From contig NZ_CP168493.1 of NCBI RefSeq assembly GCF_042945595.1, forward strand, positions 186,001 to 250,000: a stretch of DNA of 64,000 bases. Direction: 5' to 3'. This document shows, piece after piece, positions 25,573 through 33,809 of this stretch (positions are counted from its first letter, which is position 1; each line of letters starts with the position of its first letter). The DNA is from Psychrobacillus sp042945595 (GTDB lineage Bacteria > Bacillota > Bacilli > Bacillales_A > Planococcaceae). Both the position numbers and the translations under genes were made by a program. The notes beneath the pieces are model-generated. The model was not told the DNA's origin. It did not search any database and saw only the letters and a list, made by a program, of their open reading frames with translations.

Positions 25573-25666
25573 TAGTTGGAAAATATGAAGTGTTAGTTGG
25601 AATTTTAGAGCATTTAGTTGGGATTTTTCATGGTATAGTTGGAATAAAGAATAAAATAGTTGGAAA
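25573..25666 (+). repeat. 21-bp periodic array, word TAGTTGGAA (5 copies)
   Basis: TAGTTGG begins at 25573, 25594, 25615, 25636 and 25657, exactly 21 nt apart. It has the same word and orientation as the array at 24520. It lies in the divergent promoter region between the NERD gene and the DinB gene and ends 24 nt before the DinB start. Confidence 0.92.
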
Positions 25667-25689
25667 AACACAAAAGGGAGATGTTTCTA

Positions 25690-26154
25690 ATGGAGATTTT
25701 AAATCAATTAAACTTCGCACGAATGTATACATTAGGAAAATTTAAACAGAGTAATGAGGCCGCTTGGGACGTAAAGCCAAATGGATTCAACAATACAATC
25801 CGTTGGAACATTGGACATGTATTTGCAACAATGGAATCACTTACGAAACGAGCAATTCCTTCCTATGAGCCCGTGAATTCAGAGTGGTTACCCCTATTTG
25901 TTCCTGGAACAAACCCGGATAATTGGCAAGTAGAGCCTCCTGCAATGGAAGAACTGATACAAGCATTAGAAGCACAACCGGCACGAATAAAAACAGCACT
26001 CGAAAATAATATACAAAACCAATTAACAGAACCAATGGCAATCGGGAAATTGTATCAAATGGATACAGTAGAAGCTATTGTGCAATTTATGGTTTGGCAT
26101 GAAGGTGTCCATGCTGGAATTATTCATGCTTTAAATCGCGCTACAATGGAATAA
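25690..26154 (+). CDS. DinB family protein
   Basis: 154 residues, four-helix bundle. Potential metal histidines are in NTIRWNIGHVFATMES (about 48) and MVWHEGVHAG (about 134 and 138), matching the DinB/YfiT triad used by metal-dependent thiol transferases. The substrate is unknown. ATG 25690 has AAAGGGAG 9 nt upstream. The next gene begins 3 nt after its stop. Confidence 0.85.
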   Translation: MEILNQLNFARMYTLGKFKQSNEAAWDVKPNGFNNTIRWNIGHVFATMESLTKRAIPSYEPVNSEWLPLFVPGTNPDNWQVEPPAMEELIQALEAQPARIKTALENNIQNQLTEPMAIGKLYQMDTVEAIVQFMVWHEGVHAGIIHALNRATME

Positions 26155-26157
26155 ATA

Positions 26158-26676
26158 ATGAAAGTTTATATAGTAGGATCGGTGGGGAGTGGCAAAACAA
26201 CGTTAGCACGCAAAGTTGCAAGAAAGTTGCAAGTACCACACTTTGAAACGGATAACTTCGTTTGGAGCCGTCATTCCCCAGGTGGTATTCGAAATGAAAT
26301 TGAAGTGCGCAATCAATTGTTACATAACGCAGTTGCACTGGATGATTGGGTGATAGAAGGGGTTCATATAGATTGGACAGATCCCGGTTTGCGAGCAGCT
26401 GATCAAATTATCTTTTTAGATATTACTGTTAAGAGACGATCCTGGCGAATAGTTGCACGATACATTCGTCAGCTCTTAAAAGTTGAAAAAGCAAATTACA
26501 AACCGACACTCACTATTTTTTTTCGAATGTTCAAATGGAATAGATACTTCGAAGAGCAAATGAAACCATCATTTCAAATGAAATTTAATAAACTTAATCA
26601 TAAAGTACACCACTTTGTTACGGATAAAGAAGTAGAAGAATGGTTGAAACAAATAGAAAAAAGGATGATTGTATAG
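26158..26676 (+). CDS. P-loop nucleoside kinase-like protein (topology modulation/FlaR type)
   Basis: 172 residues. Walker A GSVGSGKTT at 7-15, then HFETDNFVWSRH and DDWVIEGVHIDWTDPGLRAADQIIFLDI. These are typical of the small adenylate-kinase-like proteins annotated as 'DNA topology modulation protein FlaR'. The true substrate is unknown. Only 3 nt from DinB, so translationally coupled. Confidence 0.8.
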   Translation: MKVYIVGSVGSGKTTLARKVARKLQVPHFETDNFVWSRHSPGGIRNEIEVRNQLLHNAVALDDWVIEGVHIDWTDPGLRAADQIIFLDITVKRRSWRIVARYIRQLLKVEKANYKPTLTIFFRMFKWNRYFEEQMKPSFQMKFNKLNHKVHHFVTDKEVEEWLKQIEKRMIV

Positions 26677-26711
26677 ATCTTCCTTTTTTCATTCGAAGAA
26701 AAAAATGCATA

Positions 26712-26784
26712 ATAGAGCAACCGCCTCCGAACGAGAGCCCAAACCAAAAAGAGGACACCCTCTCCCTAAAGGTCATCCTCTTCT
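26712..26784. terminator. Convergent terminator preceded by two GAGAGC-type words
   Basis: TAGAGCAACC at 26712 and GAGAGCCCAA at 26732 (20 nt apart) resemble the GAGAGC array word in a degenerate pair. The AAAAGAGGACACC / GGTCATCCTCTTTT hairpin that follows (26747-26784) ends transcription from both sides. Confidence 0.55.
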
Positions 26785-27036
26785 TTTCAATTCATCTATT
26801 TCGCTTAACAAAAAATCTAATTTTCTTTGGATTTGGTTAAAGTGTTCCCTATTCCGCAAGCTTGCTTTCCTATCGATTTCATCTTTACGATTTATTTCAG
26901 ATAACGCAATGCCCTCACCTATTGTATTAATGATAAAGCCAATGGAAATAATGACAGATCCAACTAACCCTACAGCCAAACCTACACGAGTCGGTAACTC
27001 ATCATGGGGATCTTCAGGAAACATGTATACAAACAT
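26773..27036 (-). CDS. Hypothetical small membrane protein with coiled coil
   Basis: 87 residues. One hydrophobic helix (about 15-40, GLAVGLVGSVIISIGFIINTIG) is followed by a charged heptad-like tail (EINRKDEIDRKASLRNREHF ... LDFLLSEIDELKRR). I know no named family. Start ATG 27036 has GGAG nearby; ATG 27024 is an alternative. It lies 48 nt downstream of liaR on the same strand and may be a distal member of that transcript. Confidence 0.6.
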   Translation of the reverse strand: MFVYMFPEDPHDELPTRVGLAVGLVGSVIISIGFIINTIGEGIALSEINRKDEIDRKASLRNREHFNQIQRKLDFLLSEIDELKRRG

Positions 27037-27083
27037 CCTTTACTCCATCTTTTCACTAGCATATGATGAACAACTCGCATAGG

Positions 27084-27725
27084 TTATTTTTTCGGCGGAA
27101 CAAGTTGATGTTCAAATGCATAGATAACTGCTTGCGTTCGGTCACTCACTTCCAGTTTGGATAGAATATTGCTGACATGTGTTTTTGCTGTTTTCAATGC
27201 AATAAAGAGGGTGTCCGCTATGTCTTGATTCGTTTTGCCTTCTGCCATAAGAAGCAGTACTTCTAGCTCTCGATCAGTCAAGTCTTCATGCAGAGAATGG
27301 GTGGATCCTTGGCGCATGCGCTTCATCATTTTATTCGTCACTTCTGGCTCTAATACAGCATCTCCATTCAATGTTTTTCGAATGGATTCCGCAATATGAG
27401 TAGCCTTTGATGTTTTTAATAAATAACTAATTGCTCCTGCTTCGAGTGCAGGATAAACTTTGTCATCATCAATAAAGCTCGTTACAATCATCACTTTTGC
27501 TTCAGGCCACTTTTGCACAATTTCACGTGTAGCCTCCGCACCGTTCATAATGGGCATCACCATATCCATTAAAATAATATCTGGTTTATGGATTAGCGCC
27601 ATGTCAACCGCTTCGCGACCATTCACCGCTTCCGCGACTACTTCCATATCAGGCTGGGCCTGCAAGTATGCTGATACGCCGATGCGTACCATTTCATGAT
27701 CATCCGCTAGTAATATTCGAATCAT
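27084..27725 (-). CDS. liaR: Response regulator LiaR (NarL/LuxR family)
   Basis: 213 residues. Receiver with DD at 8-9 and phospho-acceptor D54 in ILMDMVMP. The C-terminal LuxR HTH is LTDRELEVLLLMAEGKTNQDIADTLFIALKTAKTHVSNILSKL. Highest similarity by eye is to LiaR/VraR, the cell-wall stress regulator. ATG 27725 has GAGGAG upstream and lies 26 nt inside the end of liaS. It should activate its own operon from a site upstream of liaI. Confidence 0.92.
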   Translation of the reverse strand: MIRILLADDHEMVRIGVSAYLQAQPDMEVVAEAVNGREAVDMALIHKPDIILMDMVMPIMNGAEATREIVQKWPEAKVMIVTSFIDDDKVYPALEAGAISYLLKTSKATHIAESIRKTLNGDAVLEPEVTNKMMKRMRQGSTHSLHEDLTDRELEVLLLMAEGKTNQDIADTLFIALKTAKTHVSNILSKLEVSDRTQAVIYAFEHQLVPPKK

Positions 27726-28788
27726 TTTCTCGCTCCTCTTCATGTCCAGTTTCTTGGGCACTTGCGCTTCTTTCGATCGGCAGTTTTACCTCAACAATTG
27801 TTCCTTGTGATGGAACGGATACTACTTTGCAAGTAGCACCTATTTCAACGGCTCTTTCCTTGACGTTATCTAAGCCGTAAGAACCTGTTTTCCCGTCTGA
27901 GACATCAAAGCCGATCCCATTATCCTGTACACGGAAAATAGCGAGATTGTCTCGTTCCACGAATAATATGTCTACTTCAGTAGCTTTTGCATGTCGCAAG
28001 GTATTCGATAATGTTTCCTGAGCGATACGGAATAAATGATCCTCTGCACCTTTTGGTAAGGAAACCTCTTCTAGTCGATAACGAATGGTAAAAAATACTT
28101 TTTGTTGAAGCTCCAAGAGCAGTTCTTCCATTCCTTGCTTTAACGTCTTATTATGCAGAGCAGCTGGGCGTAAATGAAGTAACAATGCGCGCATTTCTAA
28201 CTGAGCTTGCTGTACAATTTTTTCTGTTTGTAGCAATGTTTTTGACACTTCTCTTTGCTGCGACTCTTCTATTTCTACCATGGTAGTAAGAAGCATAGAT
28301 GCGGCAAACAATTGCTGTGAAACTGAATCATGCAGCTCTCTTGCCAAGCGCTGTCTTTCTTGCACGATTCGTTCCTGAATAAGCTTATCTTGTGCTTCTG
28401 CTTTTTCATTCGTAATACGTTGCAATGTTTTTCGCTGGGTCAAAATGAGCTGCTCTAATTGAATGGTCGTGACATGTAGTCGCTTGGAGTAAGCATATTT
28501 TATCTTAGTTGGTACGAATGTTTCTGCCTCCAACAAAGGTCTTAAGCTTCTTTCAATTTTCTTTTCTTGATCGCGTACTTTTAGAAGTGTGTTCAATGAA
28601 AAACTAAAACTCATAAACGCTAATACTATAATAATCCAAGCACCTAAAGGGATTTGTGCATATGTAGTCTCCAGTAACGACCACCATTCTGAATCATTGG
28701 GCCATCCCCAAAGTGCATATAATAGCACTGCTGCAAGCGCTAATAAAATAAAAAAGAAGGAAAAGCCTTGACCGAAGAATATCTTCAT
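27700..28788 (-). CDS. liaS: Sensor histidine kinase LiaS
   Basis: 362 residues. Two N-terminal helices (about 10-28 and 48-66), a coiled linker, then HisKA_3 with the phospho-accepting His near 151 in RLARELHDSVSQQL. The HATPase follows (RIAQETLSNTLRHAKAT N box, DNGIGFD G box). The short extracytoplasmic loop makes it an intramembrane-sensing kinase, as in LiaS/VraS. Its start overlaps liaF by 4 nt. Confidence 0.92.
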   Translation of the reverse strand: MKIFFGQGFSFFFILLALAAVLLYALWGWPNDSEWWSLLETTYAQIPLGAWIIIVLAFMSFSFSLNTLLKVRDQEKKIERSLRPLLEAETFVPTKIKYAYSKRLHVTTIQLEQLILTQRKTLQRITNEKAEAQDKLIQERIVQERQRLARELHDSVSQQLFAASMLLTTMVEIEESQQREVSKTLLQTEKIVQQAQLEMRALLLHLRPAALHNKTLKQGMEELLLELQQKVFFTIRYRLEEVSLPKGAEDHLFRIAQETLSNTLRHAKATEVDILFVERDNLAIFRVQDNGIGFDVSDGKTGSYGLDNVKERAVEIGATCKVVSVPSQGTIVEVKLPIERSASAQETGHEEERENDSNITSG

Positions 28789-29486
28789 TTACGAATCACC
28801 TCAATATCCCCAATCCAAGTGGAAACGGTGATGACGAGCTCTGAAGCGTATGCAACATCCTCTAAATACCCATCTTTTAACACGACTGACTGATTCCATA
28901 AACGTTGAATTCCACGACCAAAAATATTCGCTTCTCCAATAATCGTTGCATAATGGAGCCTAACAGGTACTTCATATGGAACATAAATTGTAACTTTTCC
29001 AAGTGACTGACGAATAGAAATAAAGGAAGTACCTTTTGGTAATACGGTTTGTGTTACATCAATCACATGCTCTCCATAGAAACTCTGCACATGAACATCT
29101 TGCCATTCATACGCATTAAACGGAGTAGTTTGTGCAGAAAATAGTTTGTTCTGAATGATACTATTGGGAGTTTCATTATATACAGTGTCAAATGGTCGTA
29201 TCATTTGACGAATCGGTTCATTTCTCCAAAGTTTATAAAGTACATATATCATGATACCAATAAGTAGCAGACGTAAACTCCACATAGAAAAAATAGCGAT
29301 GACAATAAAAATACATCCACCCCAGAATAAAAAACGTGCACGTCTTCGTAAACTAAAATAAATCATCCCGATGCCAAGAAGGACTAATACAATGCTGCCA
29401 TTCCCAAAAACTGTAGCCTCGATAAACATAAGAAAAACAAAACAAATGAGAATAAACGCAAGCTTGTTTGTTCGGTTTTCTTTCAT
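28785..29486 (-). CDS. liaF: LiaF, inhibitor of the LiaSR system
   Basis: 233 residues. Four N-terminal helices in the first 90 residues; the C-terminal half is the DUF2154 beta domain (FIPIRQSLGKVTIYVPYEVPV-like pattern, IIGEANIFGRG). LiaF keeps LiaS off in the absence of envelope stress. GGAGG lies 10 nt before the ATG. A stable hairpin (29520-29541, GGAGGAGAA / TTCTCCCCC) separates it from liaH and may reduce read-through, as the liaH-liaG terminator does in B. subtilis. Confidence 0.9.
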   Translation of the reverse strand: MKENRTNKLAFILICFVFLMFIEATVFGNGSIVLVLLGIGMIYFSLRRRARFLFWGGCIFIVIAIFSMWSLRLLLIGIMIYVLYKLWRNEPIRQMIRPFDTVYNETPNSIIQNKLFSAQTTPFNAYEWQDVHVQSFYGEHVIDVTQTVLPKGTSFISIRQSLGKVTIYVPYEVPVRLHYATIIGEANIFGRGIQRLWNQSVVLKDGYLEDVAYASELVITVSTWIGDIEVIRK

Positions 29487-29600
29487 ATTAAGTATTCCTC
29501 CTTCTTCACATAAAGATATGGAGGAGAAGATTTCTCCCCCTTTTAGACTATCCAGACTCCAATGCCTTTGCTCCGAGAGCGCTCATGCTTTTCTTATAGT

Positions 29601-30239
29601 TTACACAATTTCCGCTTTGGGTTGTGCATTTTTTTCTAACATTTCTAAACGTTGTTCCATAGAAGTGACTTCATGTTCTTTTTCTATCTTTGTTCCAAGG
29701 CGTTCAATGTATTGTTCCATCTCTTGGAAAGTACCGAAACTCTTTTCTTTTTGTTCTGGTTGCAGGATGCGATCCATTTGGTGATGGGCACGTGTAACGT
29801 TTTCTTTCCCCATTAATTGCAGTTGACGAACTTTCATATCTTTAATTTTATGTTTCATCTCTTCGTATTTACGCTCTAGACCGAAAAGTTCTTCGGTAGT
29901 TTGGAGAATACTATTTTGTAAGACAGAAGTTCTTTCGCTGTAAGCATCCACTTCTGCTTGGGCAAATGCTATTAAATCTTCTTCGCCACTAACAGTTGCA
30001 AGCTCTACTTGAGTTTTGCGCTTTTCAACCATTAGTATTGTCTCTCCAAGTTCTTTTTCAAGCGCTTGTTTTAATTTTCCTTGGCGTTCTAACCATTTAC
30101 CAGTTTGTTCTGTTTGTTTCTCCGCTTCACGAATGTATTGATTGAGCATCGCGATTGGATTTTTCTCTTCTTTCTTATCAAATAATTTGTGTAAGTCTGC
30201 CTCTACTGAATATTTTAGTCTTTTAAAAAGTGATGTCAT
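29601..30239 (-). CDS. liaH: PspA/IM30 family protein LiaH
   Basis: 212 residues, almost entirely coiled-coil. The start MTSLFKRLKYSVEADLHKLFDKKEEKNP is a PspA/Vipp1 N-terminal amphipathic helix, followed by the PIAMLNQYIREAEKQ motif. Such proteins form rings or coats on the inner membrane under stress. ATG 30239 follows AGGAGG by 8 nt. The order liaI-liaH-liaF-liaS-liaR lacks liaG of B. subtilis. Confidence 0.92.
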   Translation of the reverse strand: MTSLFKRLKYSVEADLHKLFDKKEEKNPIAMLNQYIREAEKQTEQTGKWLERQGKLKQALEKELGETILMVEKRKTQVELATVSGEEDLIAFAQAEVDAYSERTSVLQNSILQTTEELFGLERKYEEMKHKIKDMKVRQLQLMGKENVTRAHHQMDRILQPEQKEKSFGTFQEMEQYIERLGTKIEKEHEVTSMEQRLEMLEKNAQPKAEIV

Positions 30240-30252
30240 GTTATTTTCCTCC

Positions 30253-30606
30253 TTATTTTGAAAGTTCATTCCATTGTTTTTCGAAATTTACAAATGGATC
30301 ATCTGATTTTACGATTGATTTAGAAAAACAAAATGATTGTTTGTTCCATTTTTTCACAACATATAACACGGTCACGATTGCTAAAATCCCGAAGAAACCA
30401 GGTACGTTTGCAACCGCTGAAAATAATCCGATGATTCCTACAGTTGCCCAAAAAATTTTCAAAAACGTAGAATCGCTTTTTAAGTAAAAATGTACCCCCG
30501 CAAAAACAACTAATGCTGATATTGCAAGACCTATTAAAGAACCTAAGCTTGCTAGTGCAACTATTCCTGCGATTATACCGAGTGCCAATAAGCCAAATTT
30601 TTTCAT
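30253..30606 (-). CDS. liaI: LiaI-like membrane protein
   Basis: 117 residues. Several glycine-rich hydrophobic stretches (about 4-36, 48-65, 68-84) and a basic C-terminal tail. No strong sequence motif; the assignment comes from position directly ahead of liaH, where LiaI anchors LiaH to the membrane. GGGAGG precedes ATG 30606. Confidence 0.75.
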   Translation of the reverse strand: MKKFGLLALGIIAGIVALASLGSLIGLAISALVVFAGVHFYLKSDSTFLKIFWATVGIIGLFSAVANVPGFFGILAIVTVLYVVKKWNKQSFCFSKSIVKSDDPFVNFEKQWNELSK

Positions 30607-30704
30607 ATGATTGTTCCTCCCTTCGTTTGTATACATAGCTTATCAATTCCACCAACTTATCCAAACGGGCTAGAACATGATTTTCATATCGGTCTTGAGG
30701 CTTA
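30607..30704 (-). promoter_or_regulatory. lia operon promoter and LiaR-site candidate
   Basis: On the minus strand GTTGGT, 17 nt, TATACA gives a weak -35/-10 pair ahead of liaI, as expected for an activated promoter. An imperfect inverted repeat GGTCT-TG-AGGCT (30689-30704, with flanking T and A) lies about 30 bp upstream of the -35, where LiaR would bind. I cannot match it to a consensus with confidence. Confidence 0.35.
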
Positions 30705-30767
30705 GGGGAGAGTAGTCCTATAAAATCTGCTATACTAAATGAAAAATACAAATACTGGAGAACTGAA

Positions 30768-31856
30768 ATGAAAAGAATTGGTGCTGCTACATTAGTAATC
30801 ATCTTATATTCGGCAATTGTCTTTTACTTTGGGTGGACAGTAGTCACCTGGCTGGAAGTATTCTTTCCTATAAACCACTGGCTCTTTGGAATTGTCTGGG
30901 CGCTTATCGCATATGGATTTATCATTGGAAGAATCAATCATAGTCTGCGGTTATTTAGTATTGCGGGATCTTACTGGATGATTATTATGGAATACGGGGT
31001 GCTTCTTTTTCCGATTGCCACATTAATAACGTGGATTTTCCCAAGTCAATTAAAAACAGTAGGCTATGTTGTTTTCCTTTTATTTGCATGGATTTTGATA
31101 AAAGGCACATATAATGCGTATACTCCAATAGTTCGCGAACTTTCTATTAAAATGCCTAAACAGAATTCCAATCTTACAGAATTAAAAGTAGTCGTTGCGT
31201 CTGATTTTCACTTAGGTTTATTATCCAATAAAAAGCATTTAAAAAGATTTGTGAAAAAAGCAAACGAAGAAATACCAGATTTAATATTACTCGTTGGGGA
31301 TTTAGTGGATGACGATCCAATTTGGTTCGTGAAAAATGGCATGTCCGAAGTGATGAAGCAACTTACTTCTACGTATGGTGTTTATGGGGTACTCGGAAAT
31401 CATGAATACTATGGCAAAAAAATTCCGCTTTTAGTAGAAGAGATGGAAGCATCCAAGGTCTGCATGTTATTAGATGAAACTATTTTGTTGGCAGATTCGT
31501 TTTATTTAACTGGCAGGGAAGACTTGACGAATAAAGAAAGAAAGCAGCTGGCAGATTTAGCGCCAGACCAACGTAACCTTCCTTGGTTTGTTATGGATCA
31601 CACCCCTTCTAATTTACTGATTCCTGAAAAAGAAGGAGTAGATTTTCACGTGTCTGGTCATACGCATCGAGGTCAAATGTGGCCAAACCATTTATTCACA
31701 AGGAAGTTATTTGAGCTGGATTATGGGTATAAACAAAAAGGAAGCTTGCATGCAATCGTCTCTTCTGGATTTGGTTTCTGGGGTCCTCCAATTCGTTTAG
31801 GTAGTCAATCGGAACTATGGTCGGTACATATTAAATTCGAGGACGTGAAAGTATAA
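30768..31856 (+). CDS. Membrane-anchored metallophosphoesterase
   Basis: 362 residues. Four helices in the first 125 residues, then a calcineurin-like phosphoesterase with all metal motifs: SDFHLG (near 145), GDLVDDD (near 178), GNHEYYG (near 210) and SGHTHRGQMW (near 300). The substrate is unknown. It opens a compact operon with dedA (1-nt overlap) and uppP (13-nt gap), which hints at a role in lipid or envelope phosphate metabolism. Confidence 0.9.
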   Translation: MKRIGAATLVIILYSAIVFYFGWTVVTWLEVFFPINHWLFGIVWALIAYGFIIGRINHSLRLFSIAGSYWMIIMEYGVLLFPIATLITWIFPSQLKTVGYVVFLLFAWILIKGTYNAYTPIVRELSIKMPKQNSNLTELKVVVASDFHLGLLSNKKHLKRFVKKANEEIPDLILLVGDLVDDDPIWFVKNGMSEVMKQLTSTYGVYGVLGNHEYYGKKIPLLVEEMEASKVCMLLDETILLADSFYLTGREDLTNKERKQLADLAPDQRNLPWFVMDHTPSNLLIPEKEGVDFHVSGHTHRGQMWPNHLFTRKLFELDYGYKQKGSLHAIVSSGFGFWGPPIRLGSQSELWSVHIKFEDVKV

Positions 31857-32455
31857 TGGAAGCATGGATTACGGACTGGCTCAGTCAGTTTGGTTATCTA
31901 GGCGTATTTTTGTTAATATTAATCGAAAATATTTTTCCACCAATTCCTTCCGAAGTCATTTTAACACTAGGTGGATTTATGACGACAACTACAACGATGA
32001 CCAGGTTAGGGATTGTTATTGCTTCAACTGCTGGTTCGGTTGGAGGAGCTGCAATTTTATATTGGATTGGTTCATTATTAGATGTAAATCGTTTGGAGAA
32101 AATTGTGCAGAAGTACGGTAAGTTGTTACGGCTAACGACTAAAGATGTCCAAAAAGCAAATGTATGGTTTGAGAAATATGGCGTTTGGGCCGTGTTTTTC
32201 GGAAGATTAGTTCCACTTGTTAGAAGTCTTATTTCGATTCCCGCGGGGATGTCGAGGATGAGTTTTGGGTTATTTCTTTTATTCACGACATTAGGAACTC
32301 TAATTTGGAATACAGTGTTAGTTTCAGTGGGAGCAGCGGTCGGTGAAAATTGGGATGAAATTGTAGGGTATATGGATATATACTCCAATGTAGTGTATAT
32401 TATTTTAGCTATTATTGGTATTATATTTTTAGGTTGGTATTTCAAAAAAACGTGA
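31856..32455 (+). CDS. DedA family membrane protein
   Basis: 199 residues. FLLILIENIFPPIPSEVILTLGG at the start and FGRLVPLVRSLISIPAGMSRM in the middle are the DedA/VTT (SNARE-associated) signatures, including the ExxP and the F/GRxxPxxR motif. DedA members flip or translocate undecaprenyl phosphate and other lipids. Its TAATG start overlaps the upstream stop. The neighbouring uppP supports a role in undecaprenyl phosphate recycling. Confidence 0.92.
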   Translation: MEAWITDWLSQFGYLGVFLLILIENIFPPIPSEVILTLGGFMTTTTTMTRLGIVIASTAGSVGGAAILYWIGSLLDVNRLEKIVQKYGKLLRLTTKDVQKANVWFEKYGVWAVFFGRLVPLVRSLISIPAGMSRMSFGLFLLFTTLGTLIWNTVLVSVGAAVGENWDEIVGYMDIYSNVVYIILAIIGIIFLGWYFKKT

Positions 32456-32468
32456 CTAAGGAGATTTT

Positions 32469-33296
32469 ATGGAATTTTTAGAATTAATAAAGGCATTAAT
32501 ATTAGGTTTTGTAGAAGGTATGACAGAGTTTGCTCCTGTTTCGTCCACAGGTCATATGATTATTGTTGATGATATGTGGCTGAAGACGGAGACCTTTTTA
32601 GGAATGTATTCAGCAAATACATTTAAAATTGTTGTACAGTTAGGATCCATTTTAGCGGTAGTTGTGGTGATGTGGAAACGATTGTTTAGTTTAGTAGGAC
32701 TATATAAAATAGAGACTGAGCAGTCGAGCAAGCAGTTCAATTTGTTACATGTAATCGTCGGAATGCTTCCTGCAGTTATTTTAGGATTTGCTTTTAAAAA
32801 TTTTATCGATGATTACTTATTTCATGTAGAATACGTAATTATTAGTCTTGTGGCCGGAGCTATTTTAATGATTATTGCGGATAAATTTGGACCGAAAAAA
32901 CCATCCATCGTTAGTTTAGATCAAATTTCGTATGGGCAAGCATTTAAAGTGGGCTTGGTACAATGTCTATCTTTATGGCCAGGGTTCTCTCGCTCAGGAG
33001 CAACCATTTCCGGTGGGGTACTATTCGGGATGAGTCATAAAACAGCTGCAGATTTTACGTTCATAATGGCAGTTCCAATTATGGCTGGGGCAAGCTTAGT
33101 TTCTGTGTTAAAAAACTGGGAACAAATTAATATGGATGATATTGGGTTTTATGTAGTAGGTTTTATTAGTGCATTTGTATTCGCACTTATCTCCATCAAG
33201 TTTTTCTTGAAATTGGTATCGCGAATCAAACTAGTACCATTTGCGATCTACCGTATCGTGCTGGCGGTAGTGCTAGCGATCATCGTATATATGTAA
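32469..33296 (+). CDS. uppP: Undecaprenyl-diphosphatase UppP (BacA)
   Basis: 275 residues, about eight helices. The catalytic EGMTEFAPVSSTGHM (near 16-30) and PGFSRSGATISGG (near 176-188) motifs are both intact. It dephosphorylates undecaprenyl diphosphate at the outer membrane face for reuse in peptidoglycan synthesis; family members confer bacitracin tolerance. AAGGAG lies 5 nt before the ATG. Last gene of the phosphoesterase-DedA-UppP unit. Confidence 0.96.
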   Translation: MEFLELIKALILGFVEGMTEFAPVSSTGHMIIVDDMWLKTETFLGMYSANTFKIVVQLGSILAVVVVMWKRLFSLVGLYKIETEQSSKQFNLLHVIVGMLPAVILGFAFKNFIDDYLFHVEYVIISLVAGAILMIIADKFGPKKPSIVSLDQISYGQAFKVGLVQCLSLWPGFSRSGATISGGVLFGMSHKTAADFTFIMAVPIMAGASLVSVLKNWEQINMDDIGFYVVGFISAFVFALISIKFFLKLVSRIKLVPFAIYRIVLAVVLAIIVYM

Positions 33297-33305
33297 AAAA
33301 GAGAG

Positions 33306-33333
33306 GGCAGACATTTTTAGATGTCTGCCTTTT
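33306..33333 (+). terminator. Terminator after uppP
   Basis: GGCAGACAT, 6-nt loop, ATGTCTGCC, TTTT. Confidence 0.85.
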
Positions 33334-33427
33334 GTATGTAGACTTTGTTCCTATGTACAACTACAAACACAATATGTTAGATTAAAAAAGTAAATAAAAC
33401 ACAATATATAGTATGTGAACGATGAAT

Positions 33428-33600
33428 TGGTACCTTTATGGTTTAAAAGGGAATTCGGTAAATAAGCCGAAGCTGTCCCCGCAACTGTGAGTGTGGACGA
33501 CTGTTGAAATAGCCACTTCGAGCAATCGAGGGAAGGTCGACAGAAGGATGAAACACGAGCCAGTAGACCTGCCTCTTCATCGGTGAAGCAACACTTTCTT
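33428..33600 (+). ncRNA. Cobalamin (B12) riboswitch upstream of nrdAB
   Basis: Core elements in order: AAAAGGGAATTCGGT, AAGCCGAAGCTGTCCCCGC, AACTGTGA, the GCCACT segment, GGGAAGGTCGA and ACACGAGCCAGTAGACC. The last contains the B12 box AGCCAGTAGACCTGCC (33558-33573, consensus AGCCAGGAGACCTGCC with one change). With the terminator at 33680 it should switch the ribonucleotide reductase operon off when adenosylcobalamin is present. Confidence 0.95.
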
Positions 33601-33679
33601 CGGGGGTTGAGAGGTGGGGGCGAGAGACTCTCTTTCAATCGATCGATCTGTCTTGTTGTTTCCTACTTTTTAAAACGTG

Positions 33680-33721
33680 AGCGATGACTCAGCCGAAGAG
33701 GCTTGGAGCATCGCTTTTTTG
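33680..33721 (+). terminator. Riboswitch terminator ahead of nrdA
   Basis: AGCGATG ... CATCGCT with inner GC-rich pairing and T6. It lies between the B12 aptamer and nrdA and is the likely expression platform. Confidence 0.8.
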
Positions 33722-33739
33722 TTTTGTATTAGGGGAGTG

Positions 33740-33788
33740 CCACATAACCAGGGGTGAGTACCACATAACCAAGTCTGAACACCACATT
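33740..33788 (+). repeat. 21-bp periodic array, word CCACATAACC (3 copies)
   Basis: CCACATAACC begins at 33740 and 33761 and CCACATTCAT at 33782, exactly 21 nt apart, each preceded by a G/A-rich GAGTG-like stretch. It lies in the nrdA leader, after the terminator and before the ribosome binding site, so it is part of the mRNA when the riboswitch is open. Confidence 0.8.
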
Positions 33789-33809
33789 CATAAACAAGGA
33801 GGAGTTTAT

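Noticed and set aside
29571..29590. Single GAGAGC at 29575 as another array
   Set aside because: Only one copy with no neighbour at 21 nt; chance occurrence cannot be excluded.
33351..33638. Minus-strand ORF across the B12 aptamer
   Set aside because: It is antisense to a fully conserved riboswitch and its product resembles nothing; shadow frame.
33684..33809. N-terminal extension of NrdA from 33684
   Set aside because: It would run through the riboswitch terminator and the 21-bp array; a perfect AAGGAGG precedes ATG 33810.
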